Shown: positions 7,696-17,302 of the stretch, piece by piece
Position numbering within the stretch: position 1 is the first letter of the stretch
Layout: every line of letters starts with the position of its first letter
Assembly (NCBI RefSeq): GCF_004167665.1
Contig: NZ_SEWE01000022.1
Coordinates: 16,034 to 80,033, forward strand
Origin: Hymenobacter persicinus
GTDB taxonomy: Bacteria > Bacteroidota > Bacteroidia > Cytophagales > Hymenobacteraceae
Direction of reading: 5' to 3'
DNA: 64,000 bases
The notes under the pieces: model-generated
The model's input: the letters and a program-made list of their open reading frames with translations, nothing else
Told to the model about the DNA's origin: nothing
Database searches by the model: none
Made by a program: the position numbers and the translations under genes

Positions 7696-8598
7696 ATGTC
7701 CACCTGGAACACCAGCATCAAGCAGTTTGAGGGTTACCTGCAGCTCGAAAAGTCGTTGTCGGCCAACTCGGTAGAAGCGTATTCGCGCGACATCAGCAAG
7801 CTGCGCCAGTACCTCGACATCTCGAAGCTGCCGGCCAGCCCGGCCCAGGTCACGACGCGCATCCTGCGGGATTTTCTGGCCTGGCTGGGCGAGTTGGGCC
7901 TGAGTGCCACCTCCCAGGCCCGCACGCTCTCGGGCATCAAGGCCTTCTACAGCTTCCTGATCATGGAAGACCTGCTCACCCTGGACCCCACCGACTCGCT
8001 CGAAGCGCCCAAAACCGGCCGCAAGCTGCCCGACACGCTCAGCTACGAGGAAATCACCCAGTTGCTCGAGGCCGTCGACATGAGCACCAACGAGGGCACC
8101 CGCAACCGGGCCATGCTCGAAACCCTGTATTCGTCGGGCCTGCGGGTGTCGGAGCTGATTACGCTGAAGCTCTCCAACCTCTACGCCGACCAGGGCTTCG
8201 TGCGCGTGACGGGCAAGGGCAACAAGGAGCGGCTGGTGCCCATCGGCCGCGACGCGCTCAAGTACATCAGCTTTTACCTGAGCGGAGTGCGCTGCCACCT
8301 CGACATTCAGCGGGGCTCGGAAGACACGATATTTCTGAACCGGCGCGGCACGGGCTTGTCCCGGGTGCTGGTCTTCACCATGATCAAAGCCCTGGCCGCC
8401 CAGGCCGGCATCCGCAAAACCATCAGCCCCCACACGTTCCGCCACTCCTTCGCCACCCACCTCATCGAGGGCGGGGCCGACCTGCGGGCCGTGCAGGAAA
8501 TGCTGGGCCACGAAAGCATCACGACCACCGAAATCTACACCCACCTCGACCGGGACTACCTCAAGCAGGTTATCACCGAGTTTCACCCCCGCAGCTAG
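7696..8598 (+). CDS. xerD: Tyrosine recombinase XerD-like
   Basis: A 300-residue site-specific recombinase. The N-terminal SAM-like core-binding domain spans about 1-95 and the catalytic domain about 110-300. All catalytic residues are visible: Arg150 (SSGLRVSEL), Lys174 (GKGNKERLVPIG), His246 and Arg249 (HTFRHSF), His272 (LGHESI) and Tyr281 (TTEIYTHLD). Expected role: resolution of chromosome dimers at dif, activated by FtsK, whose gene is 2.2 kb downstream. Whether it is XerC or XerD cannot be settled here; the size and motifs fit the housekeeping enzyme rather than a phage integrase. The 21-bp array begins 15 bp after its stop. Confidence 0.9.
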   Translation: MSTWNTSIKQFEGYLQLEKSLSANSVEAYSRDISKLRQYLDISKLPASPAQVTTRILRDFLAWLGELGLSATSQARTLSGIKAFYSFLIMEDLLTLDPTDSLEAPKTGRKLPDTLSYEEITQLLEAVDMSTNEGTRNRAMLETLYSSGLRVSELITLKLSNLYADQGFVRVTGKGNKERLVPIGRDALKYISFYLSGVRCHLDIQRGSEDTIFLNRRGTGLSRVLVFTMIKALAAQAGIRKTISPHTFRHSFATHLIEGGADLRAVQEMLGHESITTTEIYTHLDRDYLKQVITEFHPRS

Positions 8599-8613
8599 GC
8601 GCCGCTGGGCAAG

Positions 8614-8887
8614 GCGCTTTTAGGGGAGCGGAATACTTTTTTAGTAGGAGGGAAGTGCCTTTTAGAGCTTCCGCAGGACCTTTTTCTTCCTCCGCAGCCC
8701 CTTTTAGTGGGGCCAAGCTGCTTTTTACTGCTTCCGAACGACCTTTTACTAGCTCCCGCCTGCTTTTTACTCCTCGCGAAGGACCTTTTACTAGGGGCCG
8801 ACCTACTTTTTTCTGCTTCGCCGGTACCTTTTAGTGGGTCTGACCACCTTTTTTCTAGGTCGGACCTGCTTTTTTTAGATGCTGCGG
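8614..8887. repeat. Degenerate tandem array 1, 21-bp period, 13 units
   Basis: Thirteen consecutive units keep a 21-bp period with one extra base (the tenth unit is 22 bp). Each carries a T-tract core (CTTTTA or CTTTTTT) at the same position, while the rest varies; several units alternate TGCTTTTTAC and GACCTTTTAC starts. No reading frame stays open through the array, because cores such as CTTTTAG introduce TAG. It fills most of the 412-bp gap between xerD and the membrane-protein gene. Confidence 0.85.
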
Positions 8888-8983
8888 GCCCTTCGGCCGC
8901 GGTTCGCGGGGCGGTAATGGCCGCGGCAGCCGGCGTCGGTTGTCGAAACCAGATTCCGGTGCCCCGGGCCCGGCCGGAAACCG

Positions 8984-8991
8984 TACTTTTG
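8984..8991 (+). promoter_or_regulatory. TAnnTTTG promoter box upstream of the 9011 gene
   Basis: TACTTTTG, 19 nt upstream of the ATG at 9011. Confidence 0.6.
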
Positions 8992-9010
8992 CGGCCTTCC
9001 GACTCTGCTT

Positions 9011-10753
9011 ATGCCGCTTGCTTCCCGTCTGCGCACGCCCCTGGCCGGGGCGGTGCTGGGCCTTTTGCTGTTTCTGCTGCCGTTTCTGCTGCTGCAGGAG
9101 CGCAGCTACGTGCTCATCGACGACAACCTCGACGCCGAGCTGAGCGTGCCCTTTCTGCTCACCCGCCACCACGTCGCGCTGGACTACCGGCCCACGGCGG
9201 TGGTCGAGCCCATCATGAACGGCCTGCCCCGCAACGCCCTGCGGCCCGGACTCAGTGCCACCGTGCTGCTCTTCGGCCTGCTCGACCCGCTGCCGGCCTA
9301 CCTCATGCATGAGGCGCTGGTGCGCCTGCTGGCCCTGTTGGGGCTGTACCTGCTGCTGCGCCGCCACTTTCTGCGGGAGCCCGACCAGCGCCGCCTGGCG
9401 GCGGGCCTAGCCCTGGCTTGGGCCGTGCTGCCGGCCTACACCATCTACGGGCTCACCGTGCTGGGGCAGCCCTGGCTGCTGCTGGCGTTTCTGAACCTGC
9501 GCCGCGGCCCCGGCCGCTGGACCGACTGGCTGCTGGTGGCGTTGTTTCCGCTCTGGTCGATGTTCGTCTTTATCGGGCCCGTCGCCGGGGCGGCCGGCGC
9601 GGCCCTGCTGCTGCTCGACTGGGCGCAGGGGCGGGGAGTAGCCTGGCGGGCTGCCGGGGCCCTGGCGCTGCTCACGGCTATGTACCTGGTGGTCGAGTAC
9701 CCGCTGGTTTACTCGTTGCTGGTGGCCAAGCAGTTTGTGCCCCACCGCCTGGAGTTTGACCTCGGCAAGCTCGGCAAGCCGGGTCTGGGCGCGGGGCTGG
9801 TTAGCGCGGGGCGCTACTTTTTTACGGGGCAGTACCACGCCAGCCTGGTTTCGCGCGCGGTGATGCTGCTGGCCGTGGCCGCCGCCTGGAAGCCGCTGGG
9901 CCGGGCTGGGAACCAGCGGCGACTGTTGCTGGGGCTGCTGGCCGTGCTGGCGGCGGTGGCGCTGTTCTGCGGCTTTTACCCCCAGTTTATTGAGCTGGTC
10001 CAGCAGGCGCTGCCCCCGCTGCGCACCTTCAACCTGAGCCGCTTCCACTTCCTGACCCCGCTGCTCTGGTTTGTGGTTCTGGCGTTGAGTCTGCGCGCGC
10101 TGCCGGCCGGGGGGCTGCGGACGGGCCTCGTGGCCCTGCAGCTGGCGCTGGGGCTGGGCATGAATTCGGAGTGGACCAACAACCTGCGCGAGCTGGCCGG
10201 GCGGGCAGCCCCCACGGAGCCGAATTACCAGGCCTACGTGGCACCCGCGCTGTTTGGGCAGGTGCAGGCCGGCATCCGGGAGCAGACTGGGCTGGGGCCG
10301 GCGGCCTACCGGGTAGCCTGCCTGGGCTTTCCGCCCGCCGTGGCCCAGCTCAACGGCTTCTACACCCTCGACAGCTACCAGAACAATTACCCCGTCACCT
10401 ACAAGCACCAGTTCCGCCCCCTCATTGCCGGGGAGCTGGCCAAGGACGACTTCCTGCGCACCTACTTCGATGCCTGGGGCAACCGCTGCTACCTGTTTTC
10501 GGCCGAGCTGGGCAAGGATTTTCGCGTGGCGGCGTTTCAGCGGCGGGTGGTGCAGGATTTCGCCTTCGACGCGGTGGCCTTCCGGAAGTTAGGCGGCCGC
10601 TTCGTGCTGTCGGCGGCGCGACTGGCGGCGCCGGCCCGCAGCGGGTTGGTAGCCCGCGGCGAATTTTCGGCTAGGACGGCGTACTGGCACCTGTATCTTT
10701 ACGAAGCGCAGTCCGCAATCCAGCGGGGGGCGCCGGCCGGGGCGAGGCCGTAA
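9011..10753 (+). CDS. Polytopic membrane protein of unknown function (possibly DUF6044-like)
   Basis: A 580-residue protein with an N-terminal membrane anchor (about 10-30), roughly ten more hydrophobic segments to about residue 390, and a hydrophilic C-terminal third. An exoplasmic-looking loop after the first segment carries DDNLDAEL, reminiscent of the acidic first loop of GT-C glycosyltransferases and related membrane proteins. I do not recognise a firm family; it recalls the DUF6044 group. Its own promoter box lies just upstream, and ftsK follows after a 43-bp gap on the same strand. Transfer of a lipid-linked sugar is only a guess. Confidence 0.6.
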   Translation: MPLASRLRTPLAGAVLGLLLFLLPFLLLQERSYVLIDDNLDAELSVPFLLTRHHVALDYRPTAVVEPIMNGLPRNALRPGLSATVLLFGLLDPLPAYLMHEALVRLLALLGLYLLLRRHFLREPDQRRLAAGLALAWAVLPAYTIYGLTVLGQPWLLLAFLNLRRGPGRWTDWLLVALFPLWSMFVFIGPVAGAAGAALLLLDWAQGRGVAWRAAGALALLTAMYLVVEYPLVYSLLVAKQFVPHRLEFDLGKLGKPGLGAGLVSAGRYFFTGQYHASLVSRAVMLLAVAAAWKPLGRAGNQRRLLLGLLAVLAAVALFCGFYPQFIELVQQALPPLRTFNLSRFHFLTPLLWFVVLALSLRALPAGGLRTGLVALQLALGLGMNSEWTNNLRELAGRAAPTEPNYQAYVAPALFGQVQAGIREQTGLGPAAYRVACLGFPPAVAQLNGFYTLDSYQNNYPVTYKHQFRPLIAGELAKDDFLRTYFDAWGNRCYLFSAELGKDFRVAAFQRRVVQDFAFDAVAFRKLGGRFVLSAARLAAPARSGLVARGEFSARTAYWHLYLYEAQSAIQRGAPAGARP

Positions 10754-10796
10754 AAACCGCTGAAAATCCCTAGATTTGGCCTTTTAGTGCGGGGCA

Positions 10797-13742
10797 ATGG
10801 CAAAAAATACCTACAGACAAACTTCTTCTCCTGAGCCGGCCCGGACCAATGAGCCGCGGCCGGTACGCAACCAGCCCCGCCAGAATGCGGAGCCCGCGCG
10901 CGAGCCGCGTCGCAACGACGCCAAGGCCGCGCCCAAACCGGCCCCCAAGGCCCCGCGCCAGCCCCTGAAGCTGCCTTCTGTGAAGCTGGGCAACGTGTTC
11001 GGCTTCCTGCGCGACCGGCGCTTCCAGCTGTTTCTGGGCTTCTTCTTCCTGCTCACGTCCATCTACCTCACCATTGCCTTCGTCTCGTTCCTCTTTACCG
11101 GGCACGCCGACCAGAGCGTGGTCGAGAGCCTGAACGCGACGCCAGTCAAGGAAGCCGGGCAGGAGTCGGGCAACTGGCTGGGCCTGCTGGGCGCCATGCT
11201 GGCCGAGCTGCTGATTCACAAGGGCTTTGGGGTGGCCGCGTTTGCCGTCATTCCCATCGTGTTCTTTCTGGGCTACAAAATCGTGTTCCGGCGCGCCGAG
11301 CTGTCCTTGAGCTACGTGCTGGCGCTGTGCCTGTTTACCATGGGCTGGCTGAGCCTGCTGCTGGGCTACGTGGTGCTCACCCTGGAAGCGCCCGATGCCG
11401 ACCCCGCCCTGGCCCACAGCCTCGACTTCCTGAGTGGGGGAGTGGGCTACGAAGCGGCCCTCTGGCTTGATAGCCTCATCGGTTGGGGCACGGTGCTGCT
11501 GCTGGCCTTTCTGTTGATTTCGTTCGTGGTCTATTTCTTCAACGTGACCACCCTGAATCTGGGCCGCAGCAAAGCGGACGACGACGAGCCTGCCTTCGGC
11601 ACGGCGGCGCAAGCCCAGACGGCCGCGGCTTCTATCAACGGCTTCAACGCAGTGGTTACCGCCGACGATGAGGAGGAAGAAGAGGAAGACCCGGCCCCGC
11701 AGATGACCCTGCGCCGCGTCGGCCCGGTCGCTACGCCCGCTCCGGCGCCCGTACAAGCGGTGCCCGCGCCCGAACTCGACGAGCCCGAGGAAGAAGAGCT
11801 GGACGACGCGCCGGCCATTGCCTCCGGGCCCATCAACTCCCCCTCGCCGGCCCTGAGCGCCGCGGCTGCCGTGCCCTTGACCGTCGCCTCGTCGTCGGTA
11901 GCGGCCACGCTGGCCAGTGCCTCCGCGGCCATTGCGGCGGCCGGCGCCAGCGCCGCGGCCGCCCCGGCCGCCAGCGGCCCGAGCTTCTCCTTCGAAACGC
12001 CCACCGACCCCGAGCCGGTTGCGGCCCTGCCGACGCGCGTGCCCACGCCGCTGTCGATGGCCGACCTGGCCGACGACGATGCCCCGCTGCCCGTTTCCGC
12101 GCCCCGCGAAACGGCCGGCCCGGCCCTGCAGATCGACAGCCAGCCCGGCGAGCTGGACCCCGCCGCCGGCGCCGACATGGCTGCCATTGCCGACGATGAC
12201 CAGGACATGGAAACCATGCCCGCCGTCAACTACGACCCCACGCTGGACCTCTCCCGCTACCAGTACCCCACCCTGGAGCTGCTCAACGACTACGGCGTGG
12301 CCAAGGCCCAGGTCAGCAAGGAAGAGCTGGAGGCCAACAAGGACCGCATCGTGGAAACGCTGGGGCACTACGGCATCAACATCGCCAGCATCAAAGCCAC
12401 CATCGGCCCCACGGTCACGCTCTACGAAATCGTGCCCGATGCCGGGGTGCGCATCTCCAAGATCAAGAGCCTGGAAGACGACATTGCCCTGAGCCTCGCG
12501 GCCCTCGGCATCCGCATCATCGCGCCCAGTCCGGGCAAGGGCACCATCGGTATCGAGGTGCCCAACACCAAGAAGGAAATGGTGAGCATCCGCTCGGTTT
12601 TCGCCACGGATAAGTTTGCCAGCACCGAAATGGACCTGCCTATTGCCTTCGGCCGCACCATCACCAACGAGGTGTTCGTGGTTGACCTGGCTAAGATGCC
12701 CCACCTGCTCATGGCCGGCGCCACGGGCCAGGGGAAGTCGGTGGGTCTGAACGTGATTCTGGCTTCGCTGCTCTACAAGCGCCACCCGGCCCAGCTCAAG
12801 TTTGTGCTCGTCGACCCGAAAAAGGTGGAACTGAGCATCTTCAACAAGATTGAGCGCCACTTCCTAGCCAAGCTACCCGACACCGACGAGGCCATCATCA
12901 CCGACACCAAGAAGGTGGTCAACACGCTCAACTCGCTGTGCATGGAAATGGACCGGCGCTACGACCTGCTCAAGGACGCCGGCTGCCGCAATCTGAAGGA
13001 GTACAACCGCAAGTTCATCGAGCGCCGCCTCAACCCCAAGAAGGGCCACCGCTACATGCCCTTCATCGTGCTGGTGATTGACGAACTGGCCGACCTGATG
13101 ATGACGGCCGGCAAGGAGGTCGAGACGCCCATTGCCCGCCTGGCCCAGCTGGCCCGCGCCATCGGCATTCACCTGATTGTGGCCACCCAGCGCCCGTCGG
13201 TAAACGTGATTACCGGCATCATCAAGGCCAACTTCCCCTGCCGGATTTCCTTCAAGGTTACGAGCAAAATCGACTCCCGCACCATCCTCGACGCCGGCGG
13301 CGCCGACCAGCTGGTCGGGCAGGGCGACATGCTGATTTCCCAGGGCTCCGACATCATCCGGGTGCAGTGCGCCTTTATCGACACGCCCGAGGTCGACCGC
13401 CTCTGCGACTACATCGGCGAGCAGCAGGGCTACCCCGACGCCTACCTGCTGCCCGAAGTAGTGGGCGAAAGTGGCTCCGGCAGCGGCGATGCCGAGGACT
13501 TCGACCCGTCCTCGCGCGACTCCATGTTCGAGGAGGCCGCCCGCGTCATCGTCACCCACCAGCAGGGCAGCACCTCGCTGCTGCAGCGCCGCCTCAAGCT
13601 GGGCTACAACCGCGCCGGCCGCCTCATCGATCAGCTCGAGCACTTTGGCATCGTGGGGCCCTTCGAAGGCAGCAAGGCCCGCGAGGTCCTGATTCCGGAC
13701 GAGTACAGTTTGGAACAGTTGTTGAATAACCTGCCAAAATAG
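10797..13742 (+). CDS. ftsK: DNA translocase FtsK/SpoIIIE
   Basis: A 981-residue septal DNA pump. Residues 1-65 are basic and Pro/Ala-rich. Four membrane spans lie between about 75 and 255. A long acidic Pro/Ala-rich linker follows (about 255-480). The motor has Walker A (GATGQGKSVGLN, about 640-650) and Walker B (FIVLVIDELADLMM, about 755-768), and ends with a winged-helix gamma domain (about 900-975; LQRRLKLGYNRAGRLIDQLE). FtsK moves DNA at the division septum and activates XerCD at dif; xerD is just upstream. The alanine-rich linker near residues 350-400 produces a long open frame on the opposite strand, which is a shadow. Confidence 0.95.
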   Translation: MAKNTYRQTSSPEPARTNEPRPVRNQPRQNAEPAREPRRNDAKAAPKPAPKAPRQPLKLPSVKLGNVFGFLRDRRFQLFLGFFFLLTSIYLTIAFVSFLFTGHADQSVVESLNATPVKEAGQESGNWLGLLGAMLAELLIHKGFGVAAFAVIPIVFFLGYKIVFRRAELSLSYVLALCLFTMGWLSLLLGYVVLTLEAPDADPALAHSLDFLSGGVGYEAALWLDSLIGWGTVLLLAFLLISFVVYFFNVTTLNLGRSKADDDEPAFGTAAQAQTAAASINGFNAVVTADDEEEEEEDPAPQMTLRRVGPVATPAPAPVQAVPAPELDEPEEEELDDAPAIASGPINSPSPALSAAAAVPLTVASSSVAATLASASAAIAAAGASAAAAPAASGPSFSFETPTDPEPVAALPTRVPTPLSMADLADDDAPLPVSAPRETAGPALQIDSQPGELDPAAGADMAAIADDDQDMETMPAVNYDPTLDLSRYQYPTLELLNDYGVAKAQVSKEELEANKDRIVETLGHYGINIASIKATIGPTVTLYEIVPDAGVRISKIKSLEDDIALSLAALGIRIIAPSPGKGTIGIEVPNTKKEMVSIRSVFATDKFASTEMDLPIAFGRTITNEVFVVDLAKMPHLLMAGATGQGKSVGLNVILASLLYKRHPAQLKFVLVDPKKVELSIFNKIERHFLAKLPDTDEAIITDTKKVVNTLNSLCMEMDRRYDLLKDAGCRNLKEYNRKFIERRLNPKKGHRYMPFIVLVIDELADLMMTAGKEVETPIARLAQLARAIGIHLIVATQRPSVNVITGIIKANFPCRISFKVTSKIDSRTILDAGGADQLVGQGDMLISQGSDIIRVQCAFIDTPEVDRLCDYIGEQQGYPDAYLLPEVVGESGSGSGDAEDFDPSSRDSMFEEAARVIVTHQQGSTSLLQRRLKLGYNRAGRLIDQLEHFGIVGPFEGSKAREVLIPDEYSLEQLLNNLPK

Positions 13743-13865
13743 CCGGTAGCAACGGCGAAAAACACCGGGGAAAGCGACCTTTTCGGCCTTTTTTCGGTTA
13801 AGGACCAAACAAAGGCCCGATTCGTACGTCTCTGTAGCTACTCTTCCGTATCACCTCTCTTTGCA

Positions 13866-14510
13866 ATGAAAAAAATCCTCTCTCTGCTCGCGTTGTCCGT
13901 GTCGCTGCTGTCGACTGCCTCCGCGCAGCAGGACCCCAAAGCCGGCAAGATTCTCGACCAGATGAGCGCCAAGTATCAGGCGCTGAAAGCGTTCAAGGCC
14001 AACTTCACCCAGACCCTGGAAAACGACGCCGCCAAGCTCAAGGAAAACATCACCGGCGACATCACCGTGAGCGGGCAGAAGTTTCGCGTCAAGCTCGCCG
14101 GCCAGGAAATCATCAACAACGGCCAGACCATGTGGACCTACATGAAGGCCGAAAACGAGGTCAACATCTCGGACTATGACCCGGCCGACCAGGAAGTGTC
14201 GCCCACGCAGATCTTCACGCTCTATAAGAAGGGCTACAAGTACGCTTACGTGCAGGAAACCAAGGAAGCCGGCGAGGCCTGCGACGTGATTGAGCTCTCG
14301 CCCGAGAACAAGGACAACCCCGTGTATAAGGTGCGCGTGACGGTGAGCAAGGTGGATAAGTCGGTGAAAAGCTGGAAGATGTTCAAGAAGAACGGCAACC
14401 GCTACACCTACACCATCCGCAAGTTCCAGCCCAACCCGCCAATTGACGCCACTACCTTCAACTTCGACAAGACGAAGTACAAGGGCGTCAAGGTTATCGA
14501 CCTGCGCTAG
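13866..14510 (+). CDS. lolA: LolA-like outer-membrane lipoprotein carrier
   Basis: A 214-residue secreted protein. A clear signal peptide (MKKILSLLALSVSLLSTASA, cleavage about residue 20-21) precedes a LolA-type domain starting KAGKILDQMSAKYQALKAFKANFTQTLE. Expected role: carry lipoproteins across the periplasm to the outer membrane. Bacteroidota LolA proteins are divergent, and several paralogues can exist. The lolA-after-ftsK order is also seen in other bacteria, which supports the call. A hairpin with a T-tract follows. Confidence 0.85.
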   Translation: MKKILSLLALSVSLLSTASAQQDPKAGKILDQMSAKYQALKAFKANFTQTLENDAAKLKENITGDITVSGQKFRVKLAGQEIINNGQTMWTYMKAENEVNISDYDPADQEVSPTQIFTLYKKGYKYAYVQETKEAGEACDVIELSPENKDNPVYKVRVTVSKVDKSVKSWKMFKKNGNRYTYTIRKFQPNPPIDATTFNFDKTKYKGVKVIDLR

Positions 14511-14536
14511 GTCTTTCGTCCGAAGCCGCCCATCAG

Positions 14537-14580
14537 CCGGCCCGCTTCCGCTTCGTGCGGGGGCGGGCCGGTTTGGTTTT
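14537..14580 (+). terminator. Rho-independent terminator after lolA
   Basis: A perfect 9-bp GC stem (CCGGCCCGC with GCGGGCCGG) with a 17-nt loop, followed by TTTGGTTTT. Confidence 0.75.
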
Positions 14581-14632
14581 AAGCGGATTATCTATCTTAC
14601 CCCCTCTATCCCTTATCCCTATCGAATATTCT

Positions 14633-15931
14633 ATGAAAGAAGATTTTCTCCATTATGTCTGGCAGCACCAGTACTTCGACAAGACCAACCTGCAAACCGA
14701 AGCGGGAGAATCCGTAACAGTGCTGAAGCCCGGCTACCGCAACGCTGACGCCGGCCCCGACTTTCTCAACGCCCGCCTGCAGCTCGGGGAGGTGGAGTGG
14801 AATGGGGCCGTCGAAATTCACCTGCGCGCCTCCGACTGGCACCGCCACCAGCACCAGACCGACCCCAAGTACGACCAGGTGGTGTTGCACGTGGTGTACG
14901 CCGCCGACCAGGAGGTGCAGCGCACCAACGGCTCGGTTATTCCGGTGCTGGCATTGGCGTGGCGCCTCTCGCCGGAAATGCTGAATACATACCACCGCCT
15001 GCTAGAGCAGCCGGAGCCCGCGGCCTTGCCCTGCGCTCCGCTGCTGCCCGTGGTGCCCGATATTACCCGCACCATGATGGCGGAACGGGCCTTGCTGGAG
15101 CGCGTGGAGCAGAAAGCCGTCGTGGTGGCAGCCCTGCACGAAACCCTGGCCCACGACTGGGAAGCCACGGCCTACCACGCGCTGGCGGCGGGCTTTGGCT
15201 TTCAGAAAAACAGTGAGCCCCTGGCCCGGCTGGCCAAAGCGTTGCCGTTGAGCGTGCTGCGCCGCCACCGCCACGACCTGCTCCAAACCGAGGCCCTGCT
15301 GTTCGGCCAAGCGGGCTTTCTGGCCGAGCAGCCCGCCACGGCGGCGGATGAGTACATCGGCAGTCTGCGAAAAGAATACTCGTTTATGCGCCACAAGTAC
15401 CAGCTGCCGACGGCCCTACCCGGACACGAGTGGAACTTCCTGCGGCTGCGGCCGGCCAACTTTCCACCCGTGCGGCTGGGCCAGCTGGCGGCGGTGCTGC
15501 ACGCGCGCCCCACGCTGTTTGCGCCCCTGCTCAGCGCGGGCAGCGTAGCGGTGTTGGAGCAGTTTTTCCAGGCCCCCGTATCCGACTACTGGCGGCAGCA
15601 CTTCCGGCCGGGCAAGCCGGGCAAGGTACCGGCCCTGGGCCGCAGCAGCGTGCATTTGCTGGTTACCAATGTGGTAGTGCCCCTGCGGGTGGCCTACGCC
15701 CGGCAGACGGGGCAGGCCGAACTGGTGGAGTCGGCGGTGGGCCTGCTCGAGCAGTTGCCCGCCGAACATAACCACCTGACCGAGCCCTACGAGCGGCTGG
15801 GCTTCCGGCACCGCACCGCCGCCGACTCCCAGGGGCTGCTGGCCCTGAGCCACGGCTACTGCCAGCCGCGCCGCTGCCTGCACTGTGCCATCGGAAGCCG
15901 TATTTTGCAGCAAAATCCCGTTCGATCATGA
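14633..15931 (+). CDS. DUF2851 family protein
   Basis: A 432-residue protein starting MKEDFLHYVWQHQYFD, which matches the conserved start of the Bacteroidota-specific DUF2851 family; GYRNADAGPDFLNARL and GAVEIHLRASDWHRH are further family segments. No biochemical role is known to me. It is probably soluble: no signal peptide and no membrane segments. The C-terminus has a cluster CQPRRCLHC. The ATG at 14633 is chosen over an upstream GTG that would put the terminator hairpin into the coding region. It overlaps the next gene by four bases (ATGA), so the two are translationally coupled. Confidence 0.85.
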   Translation: MKEDFLHYVWQHQYFDKTNLQTEAGESVTVLKPGYRNADAGPDFLNARLQLGEVEWNGAVEIHLRASDWHRHQHQTDPKYDQVVLHVVYAADQEVQRTNGSVIPVLALAWRLSPEMLNTYHRLLEQPEPAALPCAPLLPVVPDITRTMMAERALLERVEQKAVVVAALHETLAHDWEATAYHALAAGFGFQKNSEPLARLAKALPLSVLRRHRHDLLQTEALLFGQAGFLAEQPATAADEYIGSLRKEYSFMRHKYQLPTALPGHEWNFLRLRPANFPPVRLGQLAAVLHARPTLFAPLLSAGSVAVLEQFFQAPVSDYWRQHFRPGKPGKVPALGRSSVHLLVTNVVVPLRVAYARQTGQAELVESAVGLLEQLPAEHNHLTEPYERLGFRHRTAADSQGLLALSHGYCQPRRCLHCAIGSRILQQNPVRS

Positions 15932-17193
15932 AATTACTCGTCGCCCTGGCGCTGAATCTGGGTTTGCTGCTGGCGCTGGGCGCGTGGCTGCGTCGGCAGC
16001 GGCGCACGGCTGAGCTAGGGCGGTGGCTGCTGCCCTTGCTGGGCGTGCGGCTGCTGGTAAGCCTGCGCGACTGTTTTCTGCTCAGCGGCGACGCCGTCTA
16101 TTTTCAGAAGTGGGCCCGGGTACTGACCCGGCAGCTCTGGGCGGCGCCCGGCAGCTGGCTGCGCACCCTGCTCAGCGACGAGCTGCACTTCGGCGGCCAA
16201 AGCCTAGTCTACCACGGTTACTCCAACACGTTCTTTCTCATCAAACTGCTCTCGGCCCTGAACCTGGCATCCCTGGGGGCCGCGTGCCTAAATAGCCTGT
16301 ACCTGTCGCTTTTCTGCTTCGTGGGCTGCTGGCATCTGGTGCGTAGCGTCAACGCGGTGTTTCCCGCCGTTCCGCGGGGGGCGGCGCTCCTGGCCCTGCT
16401 GGCCTGGCCCTCCGCCGTGTACTGGACCAGCGGCCTGACCAAGGAAAGCCTGCTGCTGGGCAGCGCGGCCGGCTTGCTGGCCCTGGTGCTGCCTTGGCTG
16501 TACGCCCCGGGCCGGCCGCGGCCGCTGGCTGTCCTGGGGGCGCTGCTGCTGGCCGGGCTTCAGTTCAAGATGCGGTTTTTCTTCGCGGCCCTGCTGTTTG
16601 CGGCCCTGGGCGGGCTGGCCCTGATCCGGGTGGTACAGCAGCTGGGCGGGGCCCAGTCGCGCGGGGTGCAGGCGCTGCTGTTTGCGCTGGTGGTGGCCGG
16701 CGGGGCGTGGGTGGGCAGCGAAATAAGTCCGGTGTTTCGCTTCAACAAGTTTTCCAGCCAGCTGCTGCACGCCTACTCCGATATGCTTGCCAACTCCCAC
16801 CAGCAACCCCACATTGAGTACGCCGACCTAGGCCCGACGCTGCCCAGCATGCTGCACAACGCCCCGGCAGCGCTGCTGAACGTGCTGGTGCGCCCCTGGC
16901 CCTGGGAGGGCACCGGCCTGCTGTACGGGGCTGCCGGGCTGGAAAATATGCTGCTGCTGGTCGTGGTGGTGGTGGCCGTAGGAGCGGTGCTGCGGGGGCG
17001 GGGCGGGCAGTTGCCTTTCGCCCTGGTGCTGGCGCTGGGATTCTACTGCCTGGCCCTGGGCGTACTGATCGGGTTGAGCACGCCCAACCTGGGCACGCTG
17101 AACCGCTACCGCTCGGTACTGCTGCCCTTCGTGCTGCTGCTGAGCCTGCAAAATGAGTACGCCGCCCGCTTCCTGCGGCGCCTGGGGCTGTAG
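15928..17193 (+). CDS. Unrecognised polytopic membrane protein
   Basis: A 421-residue inner-membrane protein with about nine to ten hydrophobic segments spread over the whole length. Between the second and third segments is a loop with SGDAVYFQKWARVLTRQ, followed later by YSNTFFLIKLLSAL and a WPSAVYWTSGLTKES segment. The layout resembles polysaccharide polymerases or EpsG-like proteins, where a TKE motif is common, but I cannot place it firmly. It starts within the stop codon of the DUF2851 gene (ATGA overlap). A role in envelope glycan assembly is an inference from topology only. Confidence 0.6.
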   Translation: MKLLVALALNLGLLLALGAWLRRQRRTAELGRWLLPLLGVRLLVSLRDCFLLSGDAVYFQKWARVLTRQLWAAPGSWLRTLLSDELHFGGQSLVYHGYSNTFFLIKLLSALNLASLGAACLNSLYLSLFCFVGCWHLVRSVNAVFPAVPRGAALLALLAWPSAVYWTSGLTKESLLLGSAAGLLALVLPWLYAPGRPRPLAVLGALLLAGLQFKMRFFFAALLFAALGGLALIRVVQQLGGAQSRGVQALLFALVVAGGAWVGSEISPVFRFNKFSSQLLHAYSDMLANSHQQPHIEYADLGPTLPSMLHNAPAALLNVLVRPWPWEGTGLLYGAAGLENMLLLVVVVVAVGAVLRGRGGQLPFALVLALGFYCLALGVLIGLSTPNLGTLNRYRSVLLPFVLLLSLQNEYAARFLRRLGL

Positions 17194-17250
17194 ACAGGGG
17201 CTTTTGCGCGAGCGGAGCAAACCGGGCTTGGTGCCCCGGGCTGGGGCACG

Positions 17251-17258
17251 TATCTTTG
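17251..17258 (+). promoter_or_regulatory. TAnnTTTG promoter box upstream of the hexapeptide acyltransferase
   Basis: TATCTTTG, 44 nt upstream of the ATG at 17303, placed after the stop of the membrane-protein gene. Confidence 0.55.
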
Positions 17259-17302
17259 TGGTTTCGCCAAAATCCGCCGCCCGCCGGCGCTGTGCTGTTC
17301 CT

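Noticed and set aside
8707..9312. A 201-codon plus-strand frame starting in array 1
   Set aside because: It begins in the repeats, is interrupted upstream by TAG in the cores and overlaps the 9011 membrane protein in another frame.
10770..12860. A 696-codon open frame on the minus strand under ftsK
   Set aside because: It mirrors the Ala/Pro-rich linker and motor codons of ftsK in high-GC DNA; composition is low-complexity and no domain is visible.
14555..14632. Earlier start for the DUF2851 protein
   Set aside because: It would place the lolA terminator hairpin region inside the coding sequence; family similarity begins at 14633.
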